Shown here: piece after piece, positions 35,484 through 43,344 of the stretch
Numbering within the stretch: position 1 is the stretch's first letter
How the letters are laid out: each line of letters begins with the position of its first letter
Origin: Pontibacter qinzhouensis
Lineage (GTDB): Bacteria > Bacteroidota > Bacteroidia > Cytophagales > Hymenobacteraceae
Reading direction: 5' to 3'
Length of the DNA: 64,000 nt
Assembly: GCF_008017455.1 (NCBI RefSeq)
Contig: NZ_VRTY01000022.1
Coordinates: 1-64,000 of the forward strand
Made by a program: the position numbers and the translations under genes
The notes under the pieces: generated by a model
The model's database searches: none
The model's input: only the letters and a program-made list of their open reading frames with translations
Told to the model about the DNA's origin: nothing

Positions 35484-36217
35484 ATTATGACCTGCTGATT
35501 GCCACTTCGTTACTTATTGTTGGTTTCCTGTATGCCTCGGTAGGGCATGGTGGTGCAAGTGGTTACCTGGCAGTTCTATCTATTTTTGCGGTGCCTGTAG
35601 TAGTCTATAAACCTATGATCTTGGTGCTGAATATGTTAGTGGCAGGCATCGGTTTTTATCAATTCTACAGAGCTGGCTATTTTAAATGGAAGTTGCTCTG
35701 GCCCTTTCTCATTACCTCCATTCCGCTTGCTTTTATAGGCTCACGTGTAAGCTTGCCCGAGGGTAACTTTAACCTGCTGCTTGGCCTGGCGCTACTGCTA
35801 CCTGTTATCAGGTTATTAGGTTTTGGCCCTAAAGAGAAGCAGGAGCAGCGGGAACTGAACCTGACAACTGCCCTGCTGTGGGGTATCGTTATCGGGTTTT
35901 TATCGGGCTTGCTGAACATTGGCGGTGGAATCTTTTTGAGTCCTTTATTGGTTCTATTGGCATGGGCAAATGCCAAACAAGCCGCTGCTGTATCGAGTCT
36001 GTTTATTTTCTTTAACTCGCTGGCGGGGCTGTTAGGGAGCTCCTTTACAACCTATACTATCAGCAATTCTGCGTATATTTGGTTTGCTGCAGCTTTGGTG
36101 GGAGGCACGGCAGGCGCTTATTTTGGCAGCCAGCGGTTTGCACAGACCACGGTGCGTTACCTGCTAACGGCTGTTTTAGGCATTGCCTCGGTTAAACTTA
36201 TATTTTTTATGCAATAA
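35480..36217 (+). CDS. TauE/SafE-family permease
   Basis: 245 residues with about 7-8 hydrophobic segments. VGFLYASVGHGGASGYLA at the start and the second-half echo GFLSGLLNIGGGIFLSPLL form the family's internal repeat. Members export or import sulfur-containing anions or other small anions. It overlaps both neighbours by a few bases, so it belongs to the same operon as nitrate reduction and moaA. In this context sulfite, nitrite or molybdate are all conceivable substrates; none can be assigned. Confidence 0.85.
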   Translation: MNYDLLIATSLLIVGFLYASVGHGGASGYLAVLSIFAVPVVVYKPMILVLNMLVAGIGFYQFYRAGYFKWKLLWPFLITSIPLAFIGSRVSLPEGNFNLLLGLALLLPVIRLLGFGPKEKQEQRELNLTTALLWGIVIGFLSGLLNIGGGIFLSPLLVLLAWANAKQAAAVSSLFIFFNSLAGLLGSSFTTYTISNSAYIWFAAALVGGTAGAYFGSQRFAQTTVRYLLTAVLGIASVKLIFFMQ

Positions 36218-37164
36218 TGGAGTTGAACGACAGATACAACCGGACCTTTAAAACCTTGCGGGTGAGCTTACTGAGCACCTGTAATTTAGGGTGCGTGTAC
36301 TGTACCATGGGCGACCCCACCATTAATGTAGATAAAAAACCTCAGACACCGGCTTCTGTTTTTCTGCAGCAAATAGAGCAGCTCCACAAGCAGCTAAACC
36401 TCGATACCATCCGCTTTACCGGCGGGGAGCCTTTGCTGTACCGGGAACTGGCAGAAGTAATTGCCGGTGCAAAACAAATCGGCATTCCGAACATTAAAAT
36501 AACGACCAATGCTTTTCTGCTAGACCGTGTGGCGCCTTTGCTGAAAGAAGCAGGGCTACAGTCGGTTAACGTGTCGCTGGATGCGGTGGAGGAGGAGGTG
36601 TTCTTTAAAATGACGAAGCGCCAGCAGGTACATCGTGTGCTCAAAGGCATTGAAACGGCCCTTGCCTGCGGGCTGGAGGTGAAGCTGAACGCCGTAATCC
36701 TGAAAGGTATGAACGACTGCCAGGTGCTGCCACTGTTGCGCTATGCGTTCGATAAAGATATTGCGATACGGTTTCTGGAAGTAATGGCCATGGGGCACCT
36801 GCACCAGCACGCTGCGGAGTACCTGTACTCGCAAAACGATATACTGGCGGCCATCGATACAGAATATGAGTTCTTTAAACTGCTCCGTAAGCCCGGTGCT
36901 ACTGCCAATTACTGGCAGACGCTGGAGGGAAAAACATTCGGCATTGTTGCGAACGAGAGCGACCCCTTCTGCCAGGACTGCAACCGCCTTCGCCTTGATG
37001 CCCAGGGCAACATCTACGGCTGCCTGAGCAGCAACCACCCGGTTTCGATAAGCGATGTGCAGGAAGAGCAGGTGCTGCAAAGCAAACTGCAACAAGCCAT
37101 GTGGCAAAAACAGGACCTGAAGTTTACCGGCAGCGACCTGAGCATGCTTCAGATAGGAGGCTAA
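36217..37164 (+). CDS. moaA: GTP 3',8-cyclase (MoaA)
   Basis: 315 residues. It is a radical-SAM enzyme starting molybdenum-cofactor synthesis. The N-terminal cluster is Cys22-x3-Cys26-x2-Cys29 (STCNLGCVYC), TGGEPLLY follows, and the C-terminal cluster is Cys252-x2-Cys255-x13-Cys269. The last residues are Gly-Gly, the conserved C-terminal motif that reaches the active site. It starts at the last base of the preceding stop codon (TAATG). Confidence 0.95.
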   Translation: MELNDRYNRTFKTLRVSLLSTCNLGCVYCTMGDPTINVDKKPQTPASVFLQQIEQLHKQLNLDTIRFTGGEPLLYRELAEVIAGAKQIGIPNIKITTNAFLLDRVAPLLKEAGLQSVNVSLDAVEEEVFFKMTKRQQVHRVLKGIETALACGLEVKLNAVILKGMNDCQVLPLLRYAFDKDIAIRFLEVMAMGHLHQHAAEYLYSQNDILAAIDTEYEFFKLLRKPGATANYWQTLEGKTFGIVANESDPFCQDCNRLRLDAQGNIYGCLSSNHPVSISDVQEEQVLQSKLQQAMWQKQDLKFTGSDLSMLQIGG

Positions 37165-37358
37165 AGTTTAGATGTTCGATATTAGATGCTAGATTTTAGA
37201 TTTTGAAATGGGTAGTTTGCCCGAGACTACCGAGGGAACTATGAAGTACATGACGTTACAAATTAGATTCTTCAATAAGCTCAGAATGACAAAAACACGA
37301 ATAACAGGTCTTTTGAAATTTGTATTCCTCTAAAGATTATCACACAAAACAGTAGAAC

Positions 37359-37592
37359 ATGAAAGTACAGGTATTTGCAGCGCTGAAAGATTATTTCGAT
37401 AAAGAGTTTGAGGTGGCAGGAAACGTGCAGGATGTGAAGGCGCTGAAACAGCACTTATTGGAGCTGAACGGTGCGGCCGGAAACATGCTGAAGATTTGCC
37501 GTTTTGCCGTTGGTGATGAATTTGTAGATCCAAGTTTTCAGTTGAAAGAGAATGATACTGTTTGTGTAATTCCACCGAGCAGTGGGGGATGA
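37359..37592 (+). CDS. moaD: Molybdopterin synthase sulfur carrier subunit (MoaD)
   Basis: 77 residues, beta-grasp type, ending PPSSGG. The C-terminal Gly-Gly is the site that receives sulfur as a thiocarboxylate. It works with MoaE. MoeB, which activates it, is not encoded in the window. A 194-bp gap with TAGAT-rich sequence separates it from moaA, and a MITE-like element separates it from moaE. Confidence 0.93.
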   Translation: MKVQVFAALKDYFDKEFEVAGNVQDVKALKQHLLELNGAAGNMLKICRFAVGDEFVDPSFQLKENDTVCVIPPSSGG

Positions 37593-37616
37593 GAGTTTAG
37601 TTAACCTTGTAAATAA

Positions 37617-37940
37617 CTGATGTTTCGCACTAAGGATATTTAGTTAAATTTTATAATCCCAACAAATTGCAGTCGCTGGCGCTTTAGCCTCAACTAAGAG
37701 CATAAATTTCCAGTTCTTGGGTTGAGCGCCTTTGCAGGTTTCCGGTGCCGCAGGCAGCCTGAGCGCGAGCGAAGGCAGGAAAGATGCAGCAGCGCGATGC
37801 CCGAGAACGGGGCCTCGCGGCCTTGAGCGCTAAGACTTCTACAATGAAAAATGAAAGCCTAAGGGCACCGGATGAAACTGTTACCAAATGTATTAGAACC
37901 AAATTAAAGGTTTCAAATACCAGAAGGTGCGTAACATCAG
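37617..37940 (-). mobile_element. MITE-like element, family A, copy 2, between moaD and moaE
   Basis: 324 bp bounded by CTGATGTTTCGCAC and GTGCGTAACATCAG, with a perfect 7-bp target duplication TAAATAA at 37610-37616 and 37941-37947. The interior matches copies 1 and 3 on the opposite strand. It splits a Moco operon and supplies an open frame that runs in phase into moaE, which can mislead start prediction. Confidence 0.85.
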
Positions 37941-37999
37941 TAAATAAATCAAAATATCGTTCATCATTTATTCCCTCTGATCTAACCTCTCCAAATCTT

Positions 38000-38473
38000 A
38001 TGACCCACCTCTCCGATACTCCCCTTGATGTAGTTGGCCTTTTGGCCGCTGCGCACCATCCCAAAGCAGGGGCAATTGTGCTGTTTAGTGGCGAAGTGCG
38101 CGATAACAACCTCGGCAGAGAAGTAGCCTACCTCGATTATGAGGCGCATGAGTCGATGGCGGCGAAGATGATGGCAGCAATTATAGAGGAGGCGAAGCAG
38201 AAGTGGCCGCTGAATATTGCTGTGGCGCAGCATCGTACCGGTAAGGTTGCTGTAGGAGAATCGGCGGTGGTGGTGATAACGGCTTCTCCGCACCGTAGCG
38301 AGGCCTATGCAGCCAACCGTTATATTATAGACCGGGTAAAGCATGAGGTACCGATCTGGAAGTGCGAGTACTTTACCGATGGCACCAAAAAGTGGGGCGG
38401 TAACTGCAACTGCCACGACGTAACAGGCAATGCCAACAAGCACGTATACGAGTTCGATGAACTTCAAAAATAA
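38000..38473 (+). CDS. moaE: Molybdopterin synthase catalytic subunit (MoaE)
   Basis: 157 residues from the ATG at 38000 (MTHLSDTPLDV). The frame is open 72 codons further upstream, but that part is MITE-A sequence and should be excluded. Family residues: GAIVLFSGEVRDNN, the DYEAHE motif, AQHRTGKVAVGE, ASPHRSEAYAANRYIID and KHEVPIWKCEYF with the catalytic lysine. It converts cPMP to molybdopterin with two MoaD thiocarboxylates. Confidence 0.94.
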   Translation: MTHLSDTPLDVVGLLAAAHHPKAGAIVLFSGEVRDNNLGREVAYLDYEAHESMAAKMMAAIIEEAKQKWPLNIAVAQHRTGKVAVGESAVVVITASPHRSEAYAANRYIIDRVKHEVPIWKCEYFTDGTKKWGGNCNCHDVTGNANKHVYEFDELQK

Positions 38474-38599
38474 GCCGTTTAGACGCGGTCAAACTAAAAA
38501 TTAGAAATTCAATAGTAGAAATTGAGCTTGTAAAGCTAACTATCAGCAAAATTGGCAGCCTTAATTACTTCGAAGTAAATGTGACTGGTGCTCTACCAA

Positions 38600-38722
38600 T
38601 TTTATTTTTAGAATAATATTCCTCTTTAAAAGAGCTTCAAATTTATTAGAGCTTCAAACCAGCCAGAGGCCGCGGAATAATCGTTACGAGCGAGGACGCT
38701 CGCGCCAGCATAATTTTTAATT
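38600..38722 (-). repeat. Interspersed repeat family C, copy 1
   Basis: About 120 bp that matches 47498-47615 on the other strand, with the common core GGCGCGAGCGTCC, then ACGATTATTCCGCGGCCTCT and TTTGAAGCTCTT. No coding potential. Its edges are uncertain by some tens of bases. Confidence 0.65.
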
Positions 38723-38750
38723 TCTAATTTTTAATTTGGCGAAGCCCATC

Positions 38751-39029
38751 ATGAAACCAGTTATCACGATAGAATACTGCCCGAAATGCGGCTGGATGCT
38801 ACGGGCCGCCTACATGGCCCAGGAACTGCTAACGACCTTCAGCGACGACCTGCAGGGCGTACTGCTGCAGCCAAGCGAAGTAAGCGGGCGTTATACCATC
38901 CGGGTAAACGACGAAGAGCTTTTCGACCGGAAAGAAGCTGGCCGTTTCCCGGAAATAAAAGAGCTGAAGCAACTGGTCCGCGACAAGGTAAGTCCTGAAA
39001 AAAGCCTGGGCCACTCCGATAAAAAATAA
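38751..39029 (+). CDS. SelT/SelW/SelH-family (Rdx) protein with CxxC
   Basis: 92 residues from the ATG at 38751; a TTG start five codons earlier would add MAKPI. ITIEYCPKCGWMLRA holds the thioredoxin-like CxxC motif that in animal SelW is CxxU. VSGRYTIRVNDEELFDRKEAGRFPEIKELKQLV is the typical second half. These proteins are small redox proteins of unclear role. Being placed 13 bp before mobA in the Moco/nitrate operon suggests a redox or assembly role there, which is an inference. Confidence 0.85.
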   Translation: MKPVITIEYCPKCGWMLRAAYMAQELLTTFSDDLQGVLLQPSEVSGRYTIRVNDEELFDRKEAGRFPEIKELKQLVRDKVSPEKSLGHSDKK

Positions 39030-39042
39030 ACCTGATTTAGGT

Positions 39043-39612
39043 ATGAAAAACCTGCTGGGCATAGTAATGTGTGGTGGCCAAAGCAGCCGTATGGGCTCCG
39101 ACAAAGGCCTGCTAAAAACGGGCGATAATGTCTGGGCCAAAGTTGTAGCCAACAAGCTTCAGGAGTTGGAACTGCAGGTTGTGGTATCGGTTAACCAAGG
39201 GCAGGTAGCCAATTATTCGAATCATTTTACCCTTCCGGAGCTACTTGTCGATAAAAGTTGTCAAGGGGTAGAAGGGCCATTAAGAGGGCTGCTGAGCGTG
39301 CACCAGCAGTACTCTACGCACGACCTGTTGCTCATTGCCTGCGACATGATCGATATGGAGACTGTTACGCTGCAGCAACTGGTAAAGGTGTATGAGCAGG
39401 AGCCTGGCTTTGATTTCTATGTGTACCAGCAGGGGCAGTTTGCAGAGCCTTTCGGTGCTATTTACACGGCGGCAGGTTTGGCGGCCGTTATGCAGCAGCT
39501 GGAGGCAGGGCAACTCCTAAAAAACAGCATGCGTTATGTGCTGGATGGAGGAAGAACCAAACGCATGCCGCTGCTGCACCAGAAAAGTTTTAAAAATTAT
39601 AACACCCTTTAA
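39043..39612 (+). CDS. mobA: Molybdenum cofactor guanylyltransferase (MobA)
   Basis: 189 residues. The nucleotide-binding loop GIVMCGGQSSRMGSDKG at 6-22 is classic for MobA. DLLLIACDMIDM holds the metal-binding Asp. It attaches GMP to Moco, making the bis-MGD form that NasA-type reductases need. This matches the fused nitrate reductase of the same island. It is the last gene of the operon. Confidence 0.92.
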   Translation: MKNLLGIVMCGGQSSRMGSDKGLLKTGDNVWAKVVANKLQELELQVVVSVNQGQVANYSNHFTLPELLVDKSCQGVEGPLRGLLSVHQQYSTHDLLLIACDMIDMETVTLQQLVKVYEQEPGFDFYVYQQGQFAEPFGAIYTAAGLAAVMQQLEAGQLLKNSMRYVLDGGRTKRMPLLHQKSFKNYNTL

Positions 39613-39615
39613 AAA

Positions 39616-39718
39616 GGACTTAAGACACAGGACACAGGACGAAGGACTTTTAACTTCTGACGTGATGCTGATTCACCAAAAAAATCCTGTGTCTTGTGTC
39701 CTGCGTCCTGCGTCTTTT
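39616..39718. terminator. Long imperfect hairpin after mobA
   Basis: Left-side tracts such as GACACAGGACACAGGAC face right-side complements ATCCTGTGTCTTGTGTCCTG, ending in a T run at 39715-39720. It separates mobA from the converging cytochrome gene. Confidence 0.65.
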
Positions 39719-40165
39719 TTAATTTCTTAGCGAAAGTATATACTTAGCCATTTCGGCTGCATCTGCTTTGCTCACGTTGGGGTGGGGCGACATTGGTACC
39801 TGGCCCCAAACACCGGCTCCGCCTTCTATTATTTTACCCGCCAGGTAGTTTACATTTTTATCGGTAAACTCATATTTCTGAGCTACTTCTACATAAGCAG
39901 GTCCTACTACCTTTGTCTTTTCCTGGTGGCACGCCATGCAGTCCGATTGCGAGATCAGCTTGGCACCTTTCTCATAATTGCCATCGGCCAGGGCTGTTGC
40001 GGCAGCTCCTGCGGGCGCTTCGGTTTCGGGTGCCGAGGTGTTGGTGCTTACCGCGGCTGTCGTGTCGCGATCTTGCCTGTCGTAGTGTTCAGCATACTCT
40101 GAAGATGAATTGTTGCAGGAGGCCAAAAAGGCACAGCAAGAAAGAATTAGAAGTGATTTCTTCAT
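39719..40165 (-). CDS. Lipid-anchored cytochrome c (class I)
   Basis: 148 residues from the ATG at 40165; a TTG ten codons earlier is less likely. The lipobox FLASC is at the end of the signal peptide, then a Thr/Ala-rich linker, then one heme c domain with CMACH and the axial Met in GQVPMSPHP. The domain ends AKYILSL, typical for cytochrome c551/c552. It should carry electrons at the outer face of the membrane. No oxidase gene is adjacent. Confidence 0.88.
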   Translation of the reverse strand: MKKSLLILSCCAFLASCNNSSSEYAEHYDRQDRDTTAAVSTNTSAPETEAPAGAAATALADGNYEKGAKLISQSDCMACHQEKTKVVGPAYVEVAQKYEFTDKNVNYLAGKIIEGGAGVWGQVPMSPHPNVSKADAAEMAKYILSLRN

Positions 40166-40308
40166 ACTATTTATTTTTAATTTATTGATCTTCAAGTAAC
40201 AGCAGGTTATAAACCACCAGTAGGTGCGCCTCGGTTTGCCTGGGGCTACCGGTTATTTCAAATCGGGTAAAAGGCACTGCTCCGGTAGTTGCCGGAATAT
40301 ATAAATTA

Positions 40309-40340
40309 TTTGATTAAAAACTTGTCTGCACATAATTTTT
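40309..40340 (+). promoter_or_regulatory. Possible promoter of the Anbu operon
   Basis: TTTG at 40309-40312, a 20-nt spacer, then TAATTTTT at 40333-40340, one base from TAnnTTTG. It lies 55 bp before the start codon. Confidence 0.45.
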
Positions 40341-40395
40341 CTCAATCTCAGATTAAACAGGTAATTTATGCCCTCATCTAATCTGTATCCTGTTT

Positions 40396-41142
40396 ATGAC
40401 TTACTGTTTAGGAATAAAAGTAAAGGAAGGCCTGATCGCACTGGCTGATACGCGTATTACGGCAGGCACCAGTACTACTACCAAAAAGAAAACCTACATC
40501 GCCCAAAAAGATAATTATTCACTCTTCATTATGACAAGCGGGCTCCGGTCTGTAAGAGACAAAGCCGTGCACTATTTTCAGGAACTGGTGGAGGAAGGTG
40601 TGGTGTATAACAAACTCTACAAAGCTGTAAATGCCTTTGGCGAACAGATAAAGCGTGTAGCCGAAGAGGACAGGGCCGCACTGGAGCGTGCCGGCCTAAA
40701 GTTTAACCTTAACAGCATTGTAGGAGGCCAACTGAAAGACGACAAAGAGCACAAGCTTTTTCTGCTGTATTCTGAAGGTAACTGGGTGGAATTGGATGAA
40801 GGTTCGCCGTACGTTATAATCGGTAACTCGGGGCAGGGTAAAGCTATTCTAAACCGGGTGCTGAACGACACTACCACCATGAAGCAGGCTCTGAAAGCCG
40901 GGTTTCTATCGTTCGACTCGACAAGGGTGAGCAACAACGATGTGGAATTCCCGATCGATGTTATCCTTTATAAAAAAGATTCGTTTCAGTTGGTGGAGCA
41001 CCGCTACGAGAAAAAAGATTTAGAGCATATAGCCGAACTGTGGGCGCAGAAACTGACAGATGCCTTGGAGGATATACCGGAAGACTGGATGGAGGAAGCC
41101 TTTAATGATAAACCAAGAACGAACTCAACTATTATTTCTTAA
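40396..41142 (+). CDS. Anbu-type proteasome homologue (20S-proteasome-like peptidase)
   Basis: 248 residues starting Met-Thr, so removal of Met exposes a catalytic N-terminal Thr. Asp17 counted from that Thr (LIALADTRIT) and a lysine cluster at 29-31 fit the proteasome active site, and TSGLRSVRDKAV and IVGGQL are family features. Anbu proteins form open helical assemblies rather than barrels. The gene for a transglutaminase-like protein follows after 5 bp, the usual Anbu partner. The ATP-grasp and alpha-E partners often found with Anbu are not next to it. Substrate unknown. Confidence 0.88.
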   Translation: MTYCLGIKVKEGLIALADTRITAGTSTTTKKKTYIAQKDNYSLFIMTSGLRSVRDKAVHYFQELVEEGVVYNKLYKAVNAFGEQIKRVAEEDRAALERAGLKFNLNSIVGGQLKDDKEHKLFLLYSEGNWVELDEGSPYVIIGNSGQGKAILNRVLNDTTTMKQALKAGFLSFDSTRVSNNDVEFPIDVILYKKDSFQLVEHRYEKKDLEHIAELWAQKLTDALEDIPEDWMEEAFNDKPRTNSTIIS

Positions 41143-41147
41143 CCCCT

Positions 41148-41996
41148 ATGAAATTTAAGGTCCATTGTGAGCTGGAATACCAGGTGTACCAGCCGAGCAC
41201 CTTTATTTTTAACATACATGCGCTCCGTACTGCCACCCAAACGGTGCTGGAGGAAGTGCTGGAAGTGGACCCATACATCAGATTTGAAGAGTTTACATCG
41301 GTGCACAGCACCAACCGCTTTGTGCGGATGGAGGTAAAGGAGCCGATGATGTTTAAGATTGCCTACAAAGCAGTAGTAGATCCGGCTTATACCATTATCG
41401 ACCACGACTCTGCACTGGCGCCTGTGCCGGTGGTGCAGTTAGATGGCGATGTTATTCCGTATCTGTTTCCGAGCCGCTATTGCCAGTCAGATAAGCTGCA
41501 GCGTTTTGCCTACAGCAAATTCGGCAAAATAGAAAATGCCTTTGAGCAGGTGCTCACCATTACCGAATGGATTCATAAAAACGTGGAATATTTGAGTGGC
41601 AGCACAAACTCGCAGACTTCCGCCTTCGATACCATAACCGAACTGGCCGGCGTTTGCCGCGATTTTGCTCATCTGGGAATTGCCTTGTGCCGTGCGCTCT
41701 CTATTCCGGCGCGTTATTTTACCGGTTACTCTTATAAACTGTTTCCACCCGATTTTCATGCCTGTTTTGAGGCCTACATTGGCGGCCGCTGGATTATTTT
41801 TGATGCAACCAAACTGGCACCCTTAAACGGCCTCATTAAAATTGCCAACGGCCGCGACGCAGCCGATGCCGCAGTAGCCAGCACGTTTGGTAATGTTGCC
41901 TGCACCTCCATAAAGGTGGGGGCAGAGACAGCCGATCCTGAATTCGAGCCGTTTATGTACGAGAAATCAACACTGAAAGGCTTGTCTTACGAGTAA
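41148..41996 (+). CDS. Transglutaminase-like cysteine protease of the Anbu operon
   Basis: 282 residues. The N-terminal region (about 1-140) is a beta-rich domain that usually precedes this family's catalytic core. The triad is visible: Cys in ELAGVCRDFAHLG, His in DFHACFEAYIGGRW and Asp in IFDATKLAP. It is in the same operon as Anbu, 5 bp apart. The likely role is peptide or amide-bond hydrolysis or cross-linking coupled to Anbu, which is not established. A 57-bp repeat follows 15 bp after the stop. Confidence 0.87.
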   Translation: MKFKVHCELEYQVYQPSTFIFNIHALRTATQTVLEEVLEVDPYIRFEEFTSVHSTNRFVRMEVKEPMMFKIAYKAVVDPAYTIIDHDSALAPVPVVQLDGDVIPYLFPSRYCQSDKLQRFAYSKFGKIENAFEQVLTITEWIHKNVEYLSGSTNSQTSAFDTITELAGVCRDFAHLGIALCRALSIPARYFTGYSYKLFPPDFHACFEAYIGGRWIIFDATKLAPLNGLIKIANGRDAADAAVASTFGNVACTSIKVGAETADPEFEPFMYEKSTLKGLSYE

Positions 41997-42010
41997 GCTG
42001 CTCCCTGTTA

Positions 42011-42068
42011 ACCCTTGGCCTTCCGGATGCAGTTTTGCCTTCGGAAGGCCTTTTTTATTAGCATAATT
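42011..42068 (-). repeat. 57-bp interspersed repeat, copy 12
   Basis: ACCCTTGGCC, then a perfectly palindromic core GCCTTCGGAAGGC, a T run and ATTAGCATAATT. It begins 15 bp after the transglutaminase stop. Here the core looks exactly like an intrinsic terminator. Confidence 0.8.
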
Positions 42069-42258
42069 AGTATGGTGCGGCAGCAAGTATAAGATATGCA
42101 CCTGATAGTTTTAGTTTCTTCAACTGCTTAAACCATGAAAAAGTAAATAGGGTGCAACAAAAGTTGTAACAGCAGCAGGATGTGTTCTACTTTATCTGCC
42201 TGTTTTTTAATTCAGATGCTGCTATAAAAAAGGTGGCTTTTCTGGAGGCTGTAAAACG

Positions 42259-42297
42259 ACAAAGCCTGCCAATCAGACACGATTGACAGGCTTTGTT
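42259..42297 (-). terminator. Terminator after the tRNA pair
   Basis: Arms ACAAAGCCTGCCAATC and GATTGACAGGCTTTGT pair with a single mismatch around a 6-nt loop. It lies just downstream of the minus-strand tRNA-Pro. Confidence 0.75.
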
Positions 42298-42304
42298 GTT
42301 ATAG

Positions 42305-42378
42305 TCGGAGTGGCAGGATTTGAACCTGCGACCTCCAGCACCCCATGCTGGCGCGATACCAGGCTACGCTACACCCCG
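42305..42378 (-). tRNA. tRNA-Pro (anticodon GGG)
   Basis: On the minus strand the acceptor CGGGGTG pairs with CACTCCG (one G-U). The anticodon stem CCAGC/GCTGG closes a 7-nt loop ATGGGGT, giving anticodon GGG. The T-arm contains GGTTCAAATCC. CCA is not encoded. Confidence 0.92.
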
Positions 42379-42423
42379 ATCGAAAGTAAAAGCCCTACAT
42401 TGCTGTAAGGCTTTTAAATTCTG

Positions 42424-42497
42424 TGCACTCGAGAGGATTCGAACCCCTAACCCTCGGAGCCGAAATCCGATATTCTATCCAGTTGAACTACGAGTGC
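42424..42497 (-). tRNA. tRNA-Arg (anticodon TCG)
   Basis: Acceptor GCACTCG pairs with CGAGTGC. The anticodon stem TCGGA/TCCGA closes loop TTTCGGC, giving TCG. The T-arm has GGTTCGAATCC. It is 45 bp upstream of tRNA-Pro on the same strand, so the two are probably co-transcribed. Confidence 0.92.
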
Positions 42498-42614
42498 ATT
42501 AGTGAGTGCAAAAATAGAAACTAAGTTGATAAAACGAAATTTCTTGATGAAAATAAAATCAGAATAATATGCTGAAAAGTAATCTACGGATCATCTGGTT
42601 CTGTAACAGCATAA

Positions 42615-42671
42615 ACCCTAGACGGTTAAAGGCGCGTTTTGCTTTTGAAGGTCATTTTAATTAGAATAATT
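42615..42671 (-). repeat. 57-bp interspersed repeat, copy 13
   Basis: ACCCTAGAC at the left, CTTTTGAAGGTC core, AATTAGAATAATT at the right. It is a more diverged copy. Confidence 0.65.
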
Positions 42672-42739
42672 TGCTTTACCGGGAGCAGAAGCCGGCAAGG
42701 CTGCTGAAGTAGCCTGAGCAGCTCAGGCTACAGCCGTTT

Positions 42740-43045
42740 CTATAAAGCCTTGTTTCCGCTTATGTACCTGATTATCTGAACTATTCCGGTGTCGAGGAGC
42801 GAGTAGTACACGTGTTTTCCTTCGCGCTGGGTCTGCAAAACGCCTTTGTCGCGCATGTTAATGAGGTGGTGCGAGAGCAGAGACTGTTCAATTTTTAGGG
42901 CCTCCTGCAATTCGCTAACCGATAGGCGCTGCTTTTGCTCTAACAAGTCTATAATGCTTATCCGTACCGGGTGCGCCACGCACTTAAGTACGTAGGCTGC
43001 TCGCTCTAGCCGCTTCTGATCAACCCTTACTTTTATTGTAGACAT
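42740..43045 (-). CDS. ArsR-family transcriptional regulator
   Basis: 101 residues from the ATG at 43045 (MSTIKVRVD); a longer frame through a TTG start would run across the operator-like palindrome and is less likely. Winged-helix DNA-binding features: KCVAHPVRISIIDLLEQ, SVSELQEAL, EQSLLSHHLINMRDKGVL and REGKHVYYSL. There are no clear cysteine metal sites (the CVC pattern of ArsR/SmtB is missing), so metal sensing is doubtful. No co-transcribed target gene is present, so its regulon lies elsewhere. Confidence 0.88.
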   Translation of the reverse strand: MSTIKVRVDQKRLERAAYVLKCVAHPVRISIIDLLEQKQRLSVSELQEALKIEQSLLSHHLINMRDKGVLQTQREGKHVYYSLLDTGIVQIIRYISGNKAL

Positions 43046-43072
43046 ACATGGGGTATCTGTAATAGTTATGTA

Positions 43073-43086
43073 TGAACATGTGTTCA
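43073..43086 (-). promoter_or_regulatory. Palindromic operator candidate of the ArsR gene
   Basis: TGAACA-TG-TGTTCA, an inverted repeat with a 2-nt centre, 28 bp before the ArsR-type start codon. Such sites are common autoregulatory operators of this family. Confidence 0.5.
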
Positions 43087-43181
43087 AGTGTTGTTTTCTA
43101 CTAACTATTACAAATTATGTTTCTCAGAAGTTCCTGTAGCTACATTTTATACTACTACTTGTTAGCCTGTTGTTAAAACCA

Positions 43182-43213
43182 AAACAGCTGTCTCATAAAA
43201 GAAACAGCTGTTC
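43182..43213. repeat. CAGCTG hairpin downstream of the catalase gene
   Basis: Arms AAACAGCTG and CAGCTGTTT-like sequence around a short loop, about 130 bp after the catalase stop. It may be a weak terminator. Confidence 0.4.
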
Positions 43214-43344
43214 GGTCACCATCAACAAACTAAACAGGAAAAATCGGTGGTATTGCCGCTCTGCTTTTGCTCTGGAGGAAGCAGGCTCTACATAACTATA
43301 CCAGCTTCAGCAAAAAGCGGAATTACAAAAAGCTGACTCTTACA

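Noticed and set aside
42320-42502. 60-codon frame over the tRNA genes
   Set aside because: It covers two well-formed tRNAs on the other strand and cannot be a gene.
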